Assembly: GCF_042652785.1 (NCBI RefSeq)
Contig: NZ_JBHSHD010000005.1
Coordinates: 310,001-374,000 of the forward strand
Direction of reading: 5' to 3'
Length of the DNA: 64,000 bases
DNA from: Dokdonella_A ginsengisoli
GTDB lineage: Bacteria; Pseudomonadota; Gammaproteobacteria; Xanthomonadales; Rhodanobacteraceae
Positions 26,704-35,667 of the stretch are shown piece by piece. Every line of letters starts with the position of its first letter. Position 1 is the stretch's first letter. The notes beneath the pieces are model-generated. The model was not told the origin of the DNA. It worked only from the letters and a program-made list of their open reading frames with translations, and searched no databases. Both the position numbers and the translations under genes were made by a program.

Positions 26704-29700
26704 TTACCAGTTTTGCTGCAGGCGGAAGAAGTAGGCGTATGTCATGGAACCTACGCCGTCGAACTTCAGATGCGAGAGTACGCCGCCTGTCGCACCATTG
26801 GGAACAAAGACGGACGAACCCTTGTATGTGATCGTCAAATCCGGATTTCCTGCCGCGAAGACCAAGCGAACATCGCGTGGAACGATTCCGGGCTCGAAGC
26901 TGATGACGTTGGTGCCACTGTCAACAATGATCGTTCCGGTGGCGACGTCGTCGCCCTGCACCATGTAGTACTCGTCGAATCCAGCTCCTCCTTCCAAGTG
27001 GTCGACACCCGCGCCGCCCACCAATACGTCGTCGCCGTCGCCGCCGAACAGGCCGTCGTTTCCATCGCCGCCTTCGAGGCGATCATTGCCGATTCCGCCT
27101 TGGAGTTCGTCATCGCCGTCACCGCCATACAGTGCGTCGGCGCCCGAGCCGCCATCGAGGACATCATTCCCACTCGATCCGTGGAGGCGATCGTCCCCAG
27201 GACCGCCTGCAATCAAGTCCGCGCCCGGGCCACCGTCGATCGTGTCTTTGCCGTCGTTGCCGGAGAGCATGTCGTCCCCTGCGTCTCCGAAGAGGACGTC
27301 ATCGCCGGCGAGTGCATCGATGTTGTCTACACCCGCCGTTCCTCGAATGTAGTCATTGCCCGTTGAGATCGCGGTAACTGCAGTCGTCGAATTGATCGAC
27401 GCGAAGGCAAGTCCCGCTCCGGCCAGCATTTGAGCATGGGTGAATGTCCGACCATCTGAGAACTCGTAAATCGGAATGATGCTGCCGCTTGCTCCTCCTA
27501 CGACTCGAGCACCGAACAGTCCACCGTATCGAACGATGAGGTCGGAGCCACTGACGGTGAGTCCGACCGTTCCCGGGAACACGTACGGACCAAACACGAT
27601 GCGATTTGAGCCGGCACTGTCTTCGATTCGCGTTTCGGCGATGCCTTGCACAAAGATGGCATCCGTACCGACGAAGCGATAAGAGTCGTTGCCAGCGCCG
27701 CCGCGGAGGATATCGTTTCCATTTGATGCATCGAGAATATCGTCGCCGGCACCGCCTTCGAGGGTGTCGTGACCGAGCCCTCCATTGAGGATGTCGTTTC
27801 CACTATCGCCGTAGAGAGTGTCGTCGCCCTCGTCGCCGTAGAGGACATCGTTGCCTGACCCGGTGCCGCCATCGCCGCGCAGGACATCGTTGCCCTTGCC
27901 GCCATAGACAACATCGTTTCCGTTCCCTCCGTCGAGTTCCGGGTCGTCGCCGTCTTCCCCGTAAAGAACGTCGTCGCCATCGGCGCCCCGTAGCGTGTCA
28001 GCACCTGGGCCGCCATAGAGGGTATCGGCACCGGATTCGCCAGCGCCGTCACCTACCAGCAGATCATCGCCAGCTTCGCCATAGAGGAAGTCCGCGCCCG
28101 CGTTGCCAAACAGACGATCGTTGCCAGCACCTCCGTAGAGATAATCGTTTCCGGGCGCGCTGCCGGACGGCAAAGCAATCGCATCGTCACCGTGAAGCGT
28201 GTCGTCACCGTCGCCGCCGTATAGATAGTCATCGCCCGTTTGGCCGGCCATCCAATCATTGCCGCGACCACCATAAAGCACATCGTTGCTGCCATCGGAG
28301 GCCACTCGCACGTCGTAACCAGCCGGTCGAGCGACAACAGGCTGAAAGGTGAAATCATCTCCGATGCGACCGAGCGTCCACTGGAAGTGGTTGGCCGGGG
28401 TCAGAACGATGGTGATCGCCTGACCCGGTGGCAAGGTGCCGGAAGTTTGTGTATTCCACACCTGAGTGGAGGCATTCCAGGTGTGCTTAGCCGCCGCACC
28501 AGGACTGCTACTCGTAAACGAGATCGGCGTACCGTTCAAGAAGAAGTCGAAGTTGCCGTCACCCAAGACGACATCGTCGCCAGCACCGGCGAGAACAGCG
28601 TCTGCGCCGGCACCTCCATTGATGAAGTCATTTTCGTTGGAACCGAAGACTTGGTCGTTGCCAAGCCCGCCCATGAGCCAATCGCCCTGAGCGTTCGTAC
28701 CACCGACATCCAGTTCATCGCCTGGGGATCCCGCGTACACAACGTCGTCACCAACGCCGCCCGCTACCAAGTCCGTGCCCGGTCCTCCTGCAACGACGTC
28801 CGTGTCACCCGCAAGAGTCGGCGGATCTGTGCTCACGCTGGGACCGGCTTGCAAGTAGTCGTTGTCTTCCTCGCCATATACCGAATCGGCGCCGGGGCCG
28901 CTCAGAAATCGGTCGGCACCGGGACCGCCATATATGACGTCATTGCCACCATATGAGAAGACGTAATCATATTGGGCACCGGCACGGATCAGATCACCTA
29001 GTGGCGACCCCTCGTAGTAGTCCCGAACGCCGTTGACGGAGGTATCGGCCGGCGCCGTCGTGCCCGTTGGTGGATCCGGATTCGACTCGTCTTGCAGCAC
29101 GATCCCGAGATCACCCGACAGAAAATCACGAATCTCGAAGGACTGCTGTGTGGTGTTGTCAAAGACCAGAAGGCCAATGGTTTCGTCATGCGTCGCTCGT
29201 ACAAAGCGGAATCTCGAATCGGCGCTTTGCCAGAGATCCGCGCCTTGCCGAGCACCTCCCGTCAACAAGGTCTGGTTGAACTTGACCGAACCCTGGCCGT
29301 CGGCGTCATAGATGATGGCGCCTCCGCCAACGACGTTGTAAGTGTCGCTGCCGAGCCCGCCTTCCATGTAGTCGTGGCCCTGTCCGCTGGTCAGCGTATC
29401 GTTGCCAGCCTGTCCGTAGAGCCTGTCGTCACCAGGGCCGCCGCTGAGGACGTCAGGCCCCGACCCACCGAACGCGACGACTCTGGGCGTCAATGGCAAG
29501 AGCGGATTGTCCACAGTAAGCACGATTGACGCCGGATCATCTCGGAACGTGGTTCCACGTTGCATCGCGCTGCCTGAAAGCGTTTCTCCGTAGGCTAAAT
29601 CCTTTCCATCAAATGCGAGGCGTGCCGTGAGCATGTCGCGCCGATCGGCGAGATATTCGGGCGTTTTTCCGGCGAGGTCCGGGCCTGGCGCAGCACTACC

Positions 29701-30762
29701 GCCGCCGACAATCATGAATGGCGTGAGCGCTTGCAGAGACTGCTTCGCTTCCAAGGCTCCGCTTCCCGTTCCGACAGCCTGTGAATACAGGGCGTCAGGG
29801 GACAACACGCTGGTTGCCGCAGATTGACCTTGGGTGCCGATCGGTTTGAACAATCGAAAGGCGTCACCGCTTGCTGCGTAGCCTGAGGGCGCGATGGCTT
29901 TGCCCTGATAACCACTGTTCATCAGTGCAACAACGCGATCGCCAGACAAGCTCATGCCCAGGGTTTCAAAGGCGGGCGCGGCCACCGTTCCCTTGATGAC
30001 CGCCTTGAACGTAGGTAGACATCCCGAGCGTTTGAAGGCACCCGACATCCAACATGTTTCGGCGTACGTCTTCATGTCTGAGATGAGGCCGGACATCTCT
30101 TCGTTCTGGATGGCCTCGTAAGGAGCGTAGACCAGCGCCGACGTCAGCGCCTCTTCGTAGCTCAGGCGACCAAACAACAAGTTGCGATAGTCATCGAGCG
30201 TGTCGGCCGATACGGAGCTCGCGCCAGTGCTAACCCACCGATTGGTCTGGTCACTGCCGAGCATCGTGAAGAGGGCGGCGCCGGACCAAGCCGCGTTCTG
30301 GGTAAACCCGGTATCCCCAGGGGCGCCCGCGAAGAGAACCGTGCCTATAGCGGTAGCATCCTGGGTAGCGATGCCATTGATCGTCGGCAACTGCCAGGAA
30401 TTGTTGCTGAGCGTCGTATAGACATTCCTGGCCACTTGGTTGGAGGCTTCTTGAATTCCCAGCGGCCCAACCTGCGACGAGAACCGAGAGCCAAAATGGA
30501 GCGTGCCCTGTGTTTGGGTGTACTCCCGGATGAGAATTGAAAAGACGCCAGATCCACCATTGGCTTTGGTCGCGCCGTCGAACCACAGTCGGGATTTCAG
30601 TACTTCGGGGTCGCCGTCGGGGGGCAGCTTTCCGGCATGCAGGCGACCCGCAATATAACCATACATCGAGGCGAAATTGCCTGCTTGGCCGGGCGCCGTG
30701 GGGCCGGCGTTGTAGAAGGTCTGAATCTGCGTTTGCTCGGGTGGTGTAAAGACGTAAGGCAT
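26704..30762 (-). CDS. Large RTX (haemolysin-type calcium-binding) protein
   Basis: 1352 residues. Residues 1-~425 are a domain I do not recognise (helix-rich, with CWMSGAFKRSGC) and no signal peptide. From ~430 there are at least four blocks of nonapeptide GGxGxDxLx repeats (for example GGPGDDRLYGQAGNDTLTSG), at roughly 430-475, 600-760, 850-1080 and 1140-1260. Between blocks lie stretches resembling the haemolysin-related domain (SFEIRDFLSGDLGIVL). The C-terminus is short and aromatic (YAYFFRLQQNW), as in type I secretion substrates. RTX repeats fold on binding calcium outside the cell. No ABC exporter lies nearby. The ATG at 30762 has AGGGAGAG upstream and overlaps the preceding stop as TGATG. 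GC is visibly lower than in the flanks. Confidence 0.88.
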   Translation of the reverse strand: MPYVFTPPEQTQIQTFYNAGPTAPGQAGNFASMYGYIAGRLHAGKLPPDGDPEVLKSRLWFDGATKANGGSGVFSILIREYTQTQGTLHFGSRFSSQVGPLGIQEASNQVARNVYTTLSNNSWQLPTINGIATQDATAIGTVLFAGAPGDTGFTQNAAWSGAALFTMLGSDQTNRWVSTGASSVSADTLDDYRNLLFGRLSYEEALTSALVYAPYEAIQNEEMSGLISDMKTYAETCWMSGAFKRSGCLPTFKAVIKGTVAAPAFETLGMSLSGDRVVALMNSGYQGKAIAPSGYAASGDAFRLFKPIGTQGQSAATSVLSPDALYSQAVGTGSGALEAKQSLQALTPFMIVGGGSAAPGPDLAGKTPEYLADRRDMLTARLAFDGKDLAYGETLSGSAMQRGTTFRDDPASIVLTVDNPLLPLTPRVVAFGGSGPDVLSGGPGDDRLYGQAGNDTLTSGQGHDYMEGGLGSDTYNVVGGGAIIYDADGQGSVKFNQTLLTGGARQGADLWQSADSRFRFVRATHDETIGLLVFDNTTQQSFEIRDFLSGDLGIVLQDESNPDPPTGTTAPADTSVNGVRDYYEGSPLGDLIRAGAQYDYVFSYGGNDVIYGGPGADRFLSGPGADSVYGEEDNDYLQAGPSVSTDPPTLAGDTDVVAGGPGTDLVAGGVGDDVVYAGSPGDELDVGGTNAQGDWLMGGLGNDQVFGSNENDFINGGAGADAVLAGAGDDVVLGDGNFDFFLNGTPISFTSSSPGAAAKHTWNASTQVWNTQTSGTLPPGQAITIVLTPANHFQWTLGRIGDDFTFQPVVARPAGYDVRVASDGSNDVLYGGRGNDWMAGQTGDDYLYGGDGDDTLHGDDAIALPSGSAPGNDYLYGGAGNDRLFGNAGADFLYGEAGDDLLVGDGAGESGADTLYGGPGADTLRGADGDDVLYGEDGDDPELDGGNGNDVVYGGKGNDVLRGDGGTGSGNDVLYGDEGDDTLYGDSGNDILNGGLGHDTLEGGAGDDILDASNGNDILRGGAGNDSYRFVGTDAIFVQGIAETRIEDSAGSNRIVFGPYVFPGTVGLTVSGSDLIVRYGGLFGARVVGGASGSIIPIYEFSDGRTFTHAQMLAGAGLAFASINSTTAVTAISTGNDYIRGTAGVDNIDALAGDDVLFGDAGDDMLSGNDGKDTIDGGPGADLIAGGPGDDRLHGSSGNDVLDGGSGADALYGGDGDDELQGGIGNDRLEGGDGNDGLFGGDGDDVLVGGAGVDHLEGGAGFDEYYMVQGDDVATGTIIVDSGTNVISFEPGIVPRDVRLVFAAGNPDLTITYKGSSVFVPNGATGGVLSHLKFDGVGSMTYAYFFRLQQNW

Positions 30763-31469
30763 CAGTTCTCTCCCTGTAAGCTGGACACGAGAAGACGGAA
30801 AAAGGCCGGAAGCAACGAGGGGGCGAGGTGAATCAAATCGGTTGGGTAAGGCTGGACTAGCACGAGTACGTCCGGCTTGGCGAAGAACCAAAACCGGCAG
30901 ACTCCGGTGTGGTCTGGCTCCGCGTCATTGCGCATCAGCCTTTTCATGTCTTCTATCGACAGCGTGCAACTAATCGCGAGGGGGGCATTGCGCGCATCTT
31001 TGCTGCCGCTAAGTGCAATGGCGGGAACCCCATTCCTCTGCACGAGGGTGAAGGTCCCCTTTGCGTCTGATGTGGGCGCAGCGCCCGCGTTCGCATCAAT
31101 GCGAGGCGAGCGTCGAAGGACGACTTGGAAAACTTTCGACGTGGACCGCAACGTCCCGTCGTCGCCGCGCGTCATCCACCGCACGTCCGTCCCGTCAACG
31201 ACTGCGTGTAGCGACACAGCGTCGTCGTCGATAAATTCGACAAGGCTTCCGGGCGTAGGCGTGAATCGGTGGTGGGCGAATTCCACAGGACCGTCGACGA
31301 CCCGAAGGTCGCGAGTCTTCAGAGAGCCATCGGATGTCGATGGCACCGCCGGGGCCGCGAAAAGAAACGCCGCGGTGACAAAGAGAGCCCTGATGAGACC
31401 ACTCAATGTCCCACGCCTATGGGGCGTCCAAATCGTTAAGTCGCAGCGAGTATCGTTGGACTGACTCAC
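30762..31469 (-). CDS. Exported protein of unknown function, co-translated with the RTX protein
   Basis: 235 residues from a GTG at 31469. A hydrophobic leader LIRALFVTAAFLFAAPAVPS predicts export; a TTG at 31406 would give a more typical signal peptide, and neither start has a strong ribosome site. The mature protein is about 170 residues, beta-rich, with two cysteines (ISCTLSIEDMKRLM and HTGVCRFWFF) that may form a disulphide. I recognise no family. Its stop overlaps the RTX start (TGATG), so it is made with the RTX protein in fixed order and could be a chaperone, immunity or surface partner; this is inference. Confidence 0.65.
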   Translation of the reverse strand: MSQSNDTRCDLTIWTPHRRGTLSGLIRALFVTAAFLFAAPAVPSTSDGSLKTRDLRVVDGPVEFAHHRFTPTPGSLVEFIDDDAVSLHAVVDGTDVRWMTRGDDGTLRSTSKVFQVVLRRSPRIDANAGAAPTSDAKGTFTLVQRNGVPAIALSGSKDARNAPLAISCTLSIEDMKRLMRNDAEPDHTGVCRFWFFAKPDVLVLVQPYPTDLIHLAPSLLPAFFRLLVSSLQGEN

Positions 31470-32008
31470 AGGCGAGTATCCACACTCAACGAGCGTGCGC
31501 CCGCTTCGTTTTGACGAGCAGACAAATCCGCGCGGCCATCAGTGTGGCCCGATTCGCAGCTAAGCCCCATATTTCCCCAGCGACGAAGTCGCGCGTGCAA
31601 TCGCAGTTACGCTCTTGCCCAGCCCCAGTGTTGCGCACAGATCACACAAACACAGGCTAATACTCGCCCAGCCTCCCTTCACTGATGCACGTCACACTCC
31701 GTAGCCTCGATGCCCATCGGACAGAAGAGGCAACCGGTCAAAAAAATGCCTTGTACGCTCCCAGTGTCGAACCCACAAGCAGGTGTCGATCGACCAAGGA
31801 AGAAATTTAAGAACCGGCAATATGAGCCGGGCGGATCAGGAAGTGAGAGGACGCGGGTTCAGCGCGCCTTCTCTGGTGTCTGCGGCCGTTGTTCATTGCC
31901 GCAAAGGATCTCTGCTCCGGCCTCGAGAATCGAGCGCTCACGAGAACAACTTCGTTCATCGTATGCCTCTGCGCGAGCGGCCTCGTCGGATCCGTCCACA
32001 CGAGAAAC
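31470..32008. other. Gene-poor right end of the low-GC island
   Basis: About 540 bp without a credible gene. The part next to 31469 should hold the promoter of the exported-protein/RTX operon on the minus strand. The open frames here lack family resemblance and ribosome sites. Composition is mixed, returning to the high-GC background near 31850. No insertion-sequence end, attachment site or RNA was recognised. Confidence 0.4.
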
Positions 32009-32039
32009 ACCGACAGCCCGCCTTACGCAGGCCGTCGGT
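32009..32039 (-). terminator. Possible terminator of the beta-helix gene
   Basis: ACCGAC and GTCGGT arms, with an inner imperfect GCC/GGC pairing, lie just beyond the stop at 32047 on the minus strand and are followed by GTTTCTC. The T-run is weak, so this is tentative. Confidence 0.4.
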
Positions 32040-32046
32040 GCAAAAC

Positions 32047-34191
32047 CTATGGCCTCGACGTGCCCGTCGCGCGCACCATGAACGTGCCCGGCAGGGCGAC
32101 GTACTGCGTGTTGTCGTTGCGCGTTCCGAACGGTGCCGCGGCGAGGTCGTCGATCGTCGCGGCGATGTCGGGCGCGTAGAAGAACCACGACTTGTCGCCG
32201 GGGTCGTCGCGGTCCACGCGCGCGGGCTTGTCCGCGCCGCCTTCCAGCTTGGCGCTGGCGCCGACGAAGAAGCCGCCGTGCACCCAGGTCGGCGAGATCT
32301 CGACGGTGAAGAACTCGTCGTTGACCACGTTCGGCGTGGCCGCCACGCTGGCGACCACGTGCGCGTTGCGCGGGTCGAGGTCGCCGTCGTCGTCCTGCAG
32401 CAGCCAGAACGTGACCGGGCCGTTGGCCAGCGACGGGAAGGTCGGGCCGAACGCGACCGAGATCTTCGTGATGACCTCGCCGCCGGGCTGGGCCATGAAG
32501 TAGTTGCCCCAAAGCATGTCCGGGTCGAAGGTCGACGGCGGGCCCTGGTTGGTGTCACCGTCGCCGTCGTCGTAGGCGTACTCGACGGTGGGCGGTTCGG
32601 CCGCACCGTCGAAGCCGTCGCGGAAGATCAGGTCCTCGTCCGGCGGCGGCTGCTGCATCTCGAACGCACCGATGTCGGCGGCCGCGCCCGAGACGCGCGC
32701 GAAGCCTTCGCCGCGCTGGTCGAACTCGAGTTTCGCCGCGTTGTTGCCGGCGTCGATCGCCGGGCTGCCGGCGGCCAGCGCGTGCGTGCGCGTGGTCCCG
32801 CCGTTCAGCGACAGCGGCAGCAGCAGCGGATCGGCGTCGAGCGTGTCGGCCGGCAGCGTGATCGTGGCACCGGCTTGCTGCACCAGCGAATTCGCGCCCG
32901 TCACGGTCAATGCCGCGTCGGCATCGATGCCGGCGGCGAGGGTGGCGCTGTCGCCGGCGGTATTGCCGGCGACGATCGAGCTTTGCAGGGCCAGTTCGCC
33001 GAGGCTGTGTTCCACGCCATTGAGACGGAACATCACCCCGCCCGCGCCCTGGCTGCCGGTGTTGAACGCGACCGTGCTGTTGCCGATGACGACGCCACGC
33101 GAGCTGGCGATGCCGCCACCGGAGCGCGCGCTGTTGCCGGATACGGTGCTGTTGCCGATCACCAGTTTGGTGGCGTTGATGTCGCCGAACGTGCTGTACA
33201 CCATCTTGAACAGGCCACCGCCGTCGCCGTCGGCACTGTTGTCGGTAATGGTCGATCCAATGATCTGCGCCTCGCCGCGCACGAACACGCCGCCGCCATC
33301 GGCTTTCAGATCTGGGCTGGTCGTCTCGATCGTGTTGCCGCTGATGGTGCTGTTGTGCAGGGTCAGACTGCCGCGTACGTAGGCGCCACCGCCGACGGTG
33401 ATGTAATAGCCGTCGTCGGCGCTGCCGACGTCGGCGCGCGCGGAGTTGCCACTGATCGTGCTGTCGGTCATCTCCAGGTCGTCGACGTAGACGCCGCCGC
33501 CCATGGCGACGTTGTCGCCGGCCGCCGTGCTGCTCGACGCGCTGATCGTGCTCGAGATCATCGTCAGCTTGCCGGACACATGCATCGCGCCGCCGAAGGT
33601 GATCGGTCCGCCGTTGCTGGCGTGGCAGTCGGTGACGGTGACGCGCTCCAGCACGACGTTGCCGCTGGAGCGGATGCAGCTGGCCAGGCCGTGCGTGTAG
33701 TTGCCGTTGCGGATGGTCAAGTCCTTGATGGTCAGCGTGCCCGCGCCGACGAGGAAATCGCCGTGCGTGATGCCCTCGGCACCGTTCGCGTCGATTGCGA
33801 GTGCGTTTTCGCCGGGACCGAGCAGGGTCAGGTCCAGAACCTGATGGCCGAACATGCTGATGTCGATCCTGCCCTGTGTCAGTGTGATCGTGCTGCAGGT
33901 GAGCGCAGTGAGATCGATCACGTCGCCTTCGCCGGCGGACATCATCACGTTGCGCAGCGTGCCGGGGTCGGCGTCGTCGGCGCAGCTGGTGACCGACAGG
34001 GTCGCGTTCGGGCCGACCGGCGCGGCGGCGGTGGCCGGCAGCGCGCCGGAGAGGCGTTGCTGACGTTGCGCGAACTGCATCGCATAGGCGTCGGTGTGTG
34101 CGGCTGTGGCTCCGGTGGACAATCCCAGTGCGAGCGCGCCCGCAAGCGGGGCCAGGCGAAGCGTGCGCGCGGGAAACGGAACGTTCTTCAT
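32047..34191 (-). CDS. Secreted right-handed beta-helix protein (choice-of-anchor Q type) with DGFD motif
   Basis: 714 residues. Signal peptide ending GLSTGATAA, then a parallel beta-helix of repeating rungs: LTIKDLTIRNGNY, MISSTISASSS, MTDSTISGNSAR, LHNSTISGNTIE, IGNSTVSGNSARSGGG. The helix ends in ADPLLLPLSLNGGTTRTHAL and DIGAFEMQ, the pattern of choice-of-anchor Q proteins. Next comes the linker DEDLIFRDGFDG, then a C-terminal ~170-residue beta-sandwich-like domain that I do not recognise. Beta-helices of this kind are adhesins, polysaccharide-binding proteins or lyases; no catalytic site is clear. GGAGAG precedes the ATG. Confidence 0.8.
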   Translation of the reverse strand: MKNVPFPARTLRLAPLAGALALGLSTGATAAHTDAYAMQFAQRQQRLSGALPATAAAPVGPNATLSVTSCADDADPGTLRNVMMSAGEGDVIDLTALTCSTITLTQGRIDISMFGHQVLDLTLLGPGENALAIDANGAEGITHGDFLVGAGTLTIKDLTIRNGNYTHGLASCIRSSGNVVLERVTVTDCHASNGGPITFGGAMHVSGKLTMISSTISASSSTAAGDNVAMGGGVYVDDLEMTDSTISGNSARADVGSADDGYYITVGGGAYVRGSLTLHNSTISGNTIETTSPDLKADGGGVFVRGEAQIIGSTITDNSADGDGGGLFKMVYSTFGDINATKLVIGNSTVSGNSARSGGGIASSRGVVIGNSTVAFNTGSQGAGGVMFRLNGVEHSLGELALQSSIVAGNTAGDSATLAAGIDADAALTVTGANSLVQQAGATITLPADTLDADPLLLPLSLNGGTTRTHALAAGSPAIDAGNNAAKLEFDQRGEGFARVSGAAADIGAFEMQQPPPDEDLIFRDGFDGAAEPPTVEYAYDDGDGDTNQGPPSTFDPDMLWGNYFMAQPGGEVITKISVAFGPTFPSLANGPVTFWLLQDDDGDLDPRNAHVVASVAATPNVVNDEFFTVEISPTWVHGGFFVGASAKLEGGADKPARVDRDDPGDKSWFFYAPDIAATIDDLAAAPFGTRNDNTQYVALPGTFMVRATGTSRP

Positions 34192-34311
34192 TCAAACTCT
34201 CCAGAAGCGAGCAATACGAGCGAAACCGGCATGGAGCTCATGCCGGCGACCATAGCAATCCCTGCGTCTGTTATCGTCATGCAGCGCATCAATGCGAGGG
34301 CGTGTGTGCGG

Positions 34312-35565
34312 ATGGCGACCACTCCAGAGATCCACGCCGAACTCGACCAGCGCCTCGTCGCCGCCACGCGCGGCATCCGCCTGCTCGCCTCGGTCAGCTG
34401 GCCGGCGTCGGCGGAGATCGAATTCGTCACGGCGTGGAAGCGCGGGCAGGCCCGGCTGCCGCGGATCGACTACCCCACCTTCGACTTCGCCGAGACACGC
34501 ACGGCGCTGGCGGCGATCGAACGCGCCGCCGATCCGGCCGATCCGCTCGGCGACTACATCCGGCGCACGGCCGAATCCTGGCGCGTGGCGACCGAGTTGC
34601 TCGACGCGGTCGGCACGCCGCGCATCACCGAGCATTCGGCAGCGCTGTACGGCCGGCCCGGCGACCGCGTGCCGGGCGCGACCCTGACCAACGTCGACGC
34701 GGCGCGGCACTTCATCGAAATCGCCGACGAGTATTCGAGCGACGCGCCGCTGGAGGAGGTATCCGGCGAGATTCCGGCCGAGGCGTTGCGGGCCGACCTG
34801 CAGCAGCGGCTCGACGCGTTCTTCGGCGCCGAGGTGGTCCGCGTCGAGACCGATCCGGAGCTGATCGCCAAGGCCGCGGCCGGCGCCACGCGCATCCGCC
34901 TGCGCTCGGCCATCAGCTTCAGCGACTACGACCGCGACCAGCTGCTCAACCACGAAGCCTTCGTGCATTCGCTGACCGCGCTGAACGGACGCGAGCAGCC
35001 GCACCTGAAGTCGCTGGCGCGCTCCTCGCCGCGCATCACCGCGACGCAGGAAGGCTTGGCCGTGTTCGCCGAGCTGATGTCCGGCTCGATCGACATCGCG
35101 CGCATGAAGCGCATCTCCCTGCGCATCCTCGGCATCGACATGGCGCTGCACGGCGCGGACTTCGTCGAGGTGTTCCGCTTCTTCCTCGGCTCGGGCCAGA
35201 ACGAGGTCGACAGCTTCACCTCGGCGCAACGCGTGTTCCGCGGCGCGCCGCTCGGCGGCGGCGCCGCGTTCACCAAGGACGCGGTCTACCTGCACGGCCT
35301 GCTCTCGGTGCACACTTTCTTCCGCTGGGCGCTCAAGCACCAGCGCATGGCGCTGTGCCGCAACCTGTTCGCCGGCAAGCTCGCGCTGCGCGACGTGCTG
35401 GCGCTGGAACCGTACTTCGACGACGGCACCATCGCGCCGCCGCGCTGGCTGCCGCCGTGGGTGCAGCACGCGCACGGCCTCGCCGGCATGCTGGCGTTCT
35501 CGCTGTTCGCCAACCGCATCCGCGTGGACCGCGTCGAGGCGGAGGACCTGGTGCTGGGGTTGTGA
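34312..35565 (+). CDS. DUF1704/MATCAP-like metallopeptidase with QEGLA motif
   Basis: 417 residues. It matches the 'flavohemoglobin expression-modulating QEGLA motif' family: HEAFVHSLT (HExxxH, His at ~215) and TQEGLAVFAELM (~245). This domain is related to the tyrosine carboxypeptidases MATCAP1/2, which use HExxxH plus a downstream Glu to bind zinc. The bacterial substrate is unknown. The ATG at 34312 has a GAGG site, rather far upstream; an ATG eleven codons earlier (34279) is an alternative. The open frame reaches back to 31783 but crosses the divergent beta-helix gene and is a shadow there. Confidence 0.85.
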   Translation: MATTPEIHAELDQRLVAATRGIRLLASVSWPASAEIEFVTAWKRGQARLPRIDYPTFDFAETRTALAAIERAADPADPLGDYIRRTAESWRVATELLDAVGTPRITEHSAALYGRPGDRVPGATLTNVDAARHFIEIADEYSSDAPLEEVSGEIPAEALRADLQQRLDAFFGAEVVRVETDPELIAKAAAGATRIRLRSAISFSDYDRDQLLNHEAFVHSLTALNGREQPHLKSLARSSPRITATQEGLAVFAELMSGSIDIARMKRISLRILGIDMALHGADFVEVFRFFLGSGQNEVDSFTSAQRVFRGAPLGGGAAFTKDAVYLHGLLSVHTFFRWALKHQRMALCRNLFAGKLALRDVLALEPYFDDGTIAPPRWLPPWVQHAHGLAGMLAFSLFANRIRVDRVEAEDLVLGL

Positions 35566-35667
35566 GTCGAAGCAGCCATGCGCGTGGCGCGCTTGCGAAC
35601 CCCACCAACGCTTGCATCCTCTTGCACGATGCTTTCCCATGCACTTCTCCACCAACGGACGATCGCC

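Noticed and set aside
26900..29460. Repetitive DNA that could be mistaken for a repeat array or CRISPR
   Set aside because: The periodicity is that of coding RTX nonapeptides in one open frame; there are no identical repeats with unique spacers.
32047..34191. PEP-CTERM or LPXTG-like sorting signal in the beta-helix protein
   Set aside because: No PEP, hydrophobic helix and basic tail, and no LPXTG at the C-terminus; only the DGFD motif stands out.
31783..34311. Upstream extension of the DUF1704 open frame
   Set aside because: It runs across the divergent beta-helix gene and adds a biased-composition segment not found in the family.
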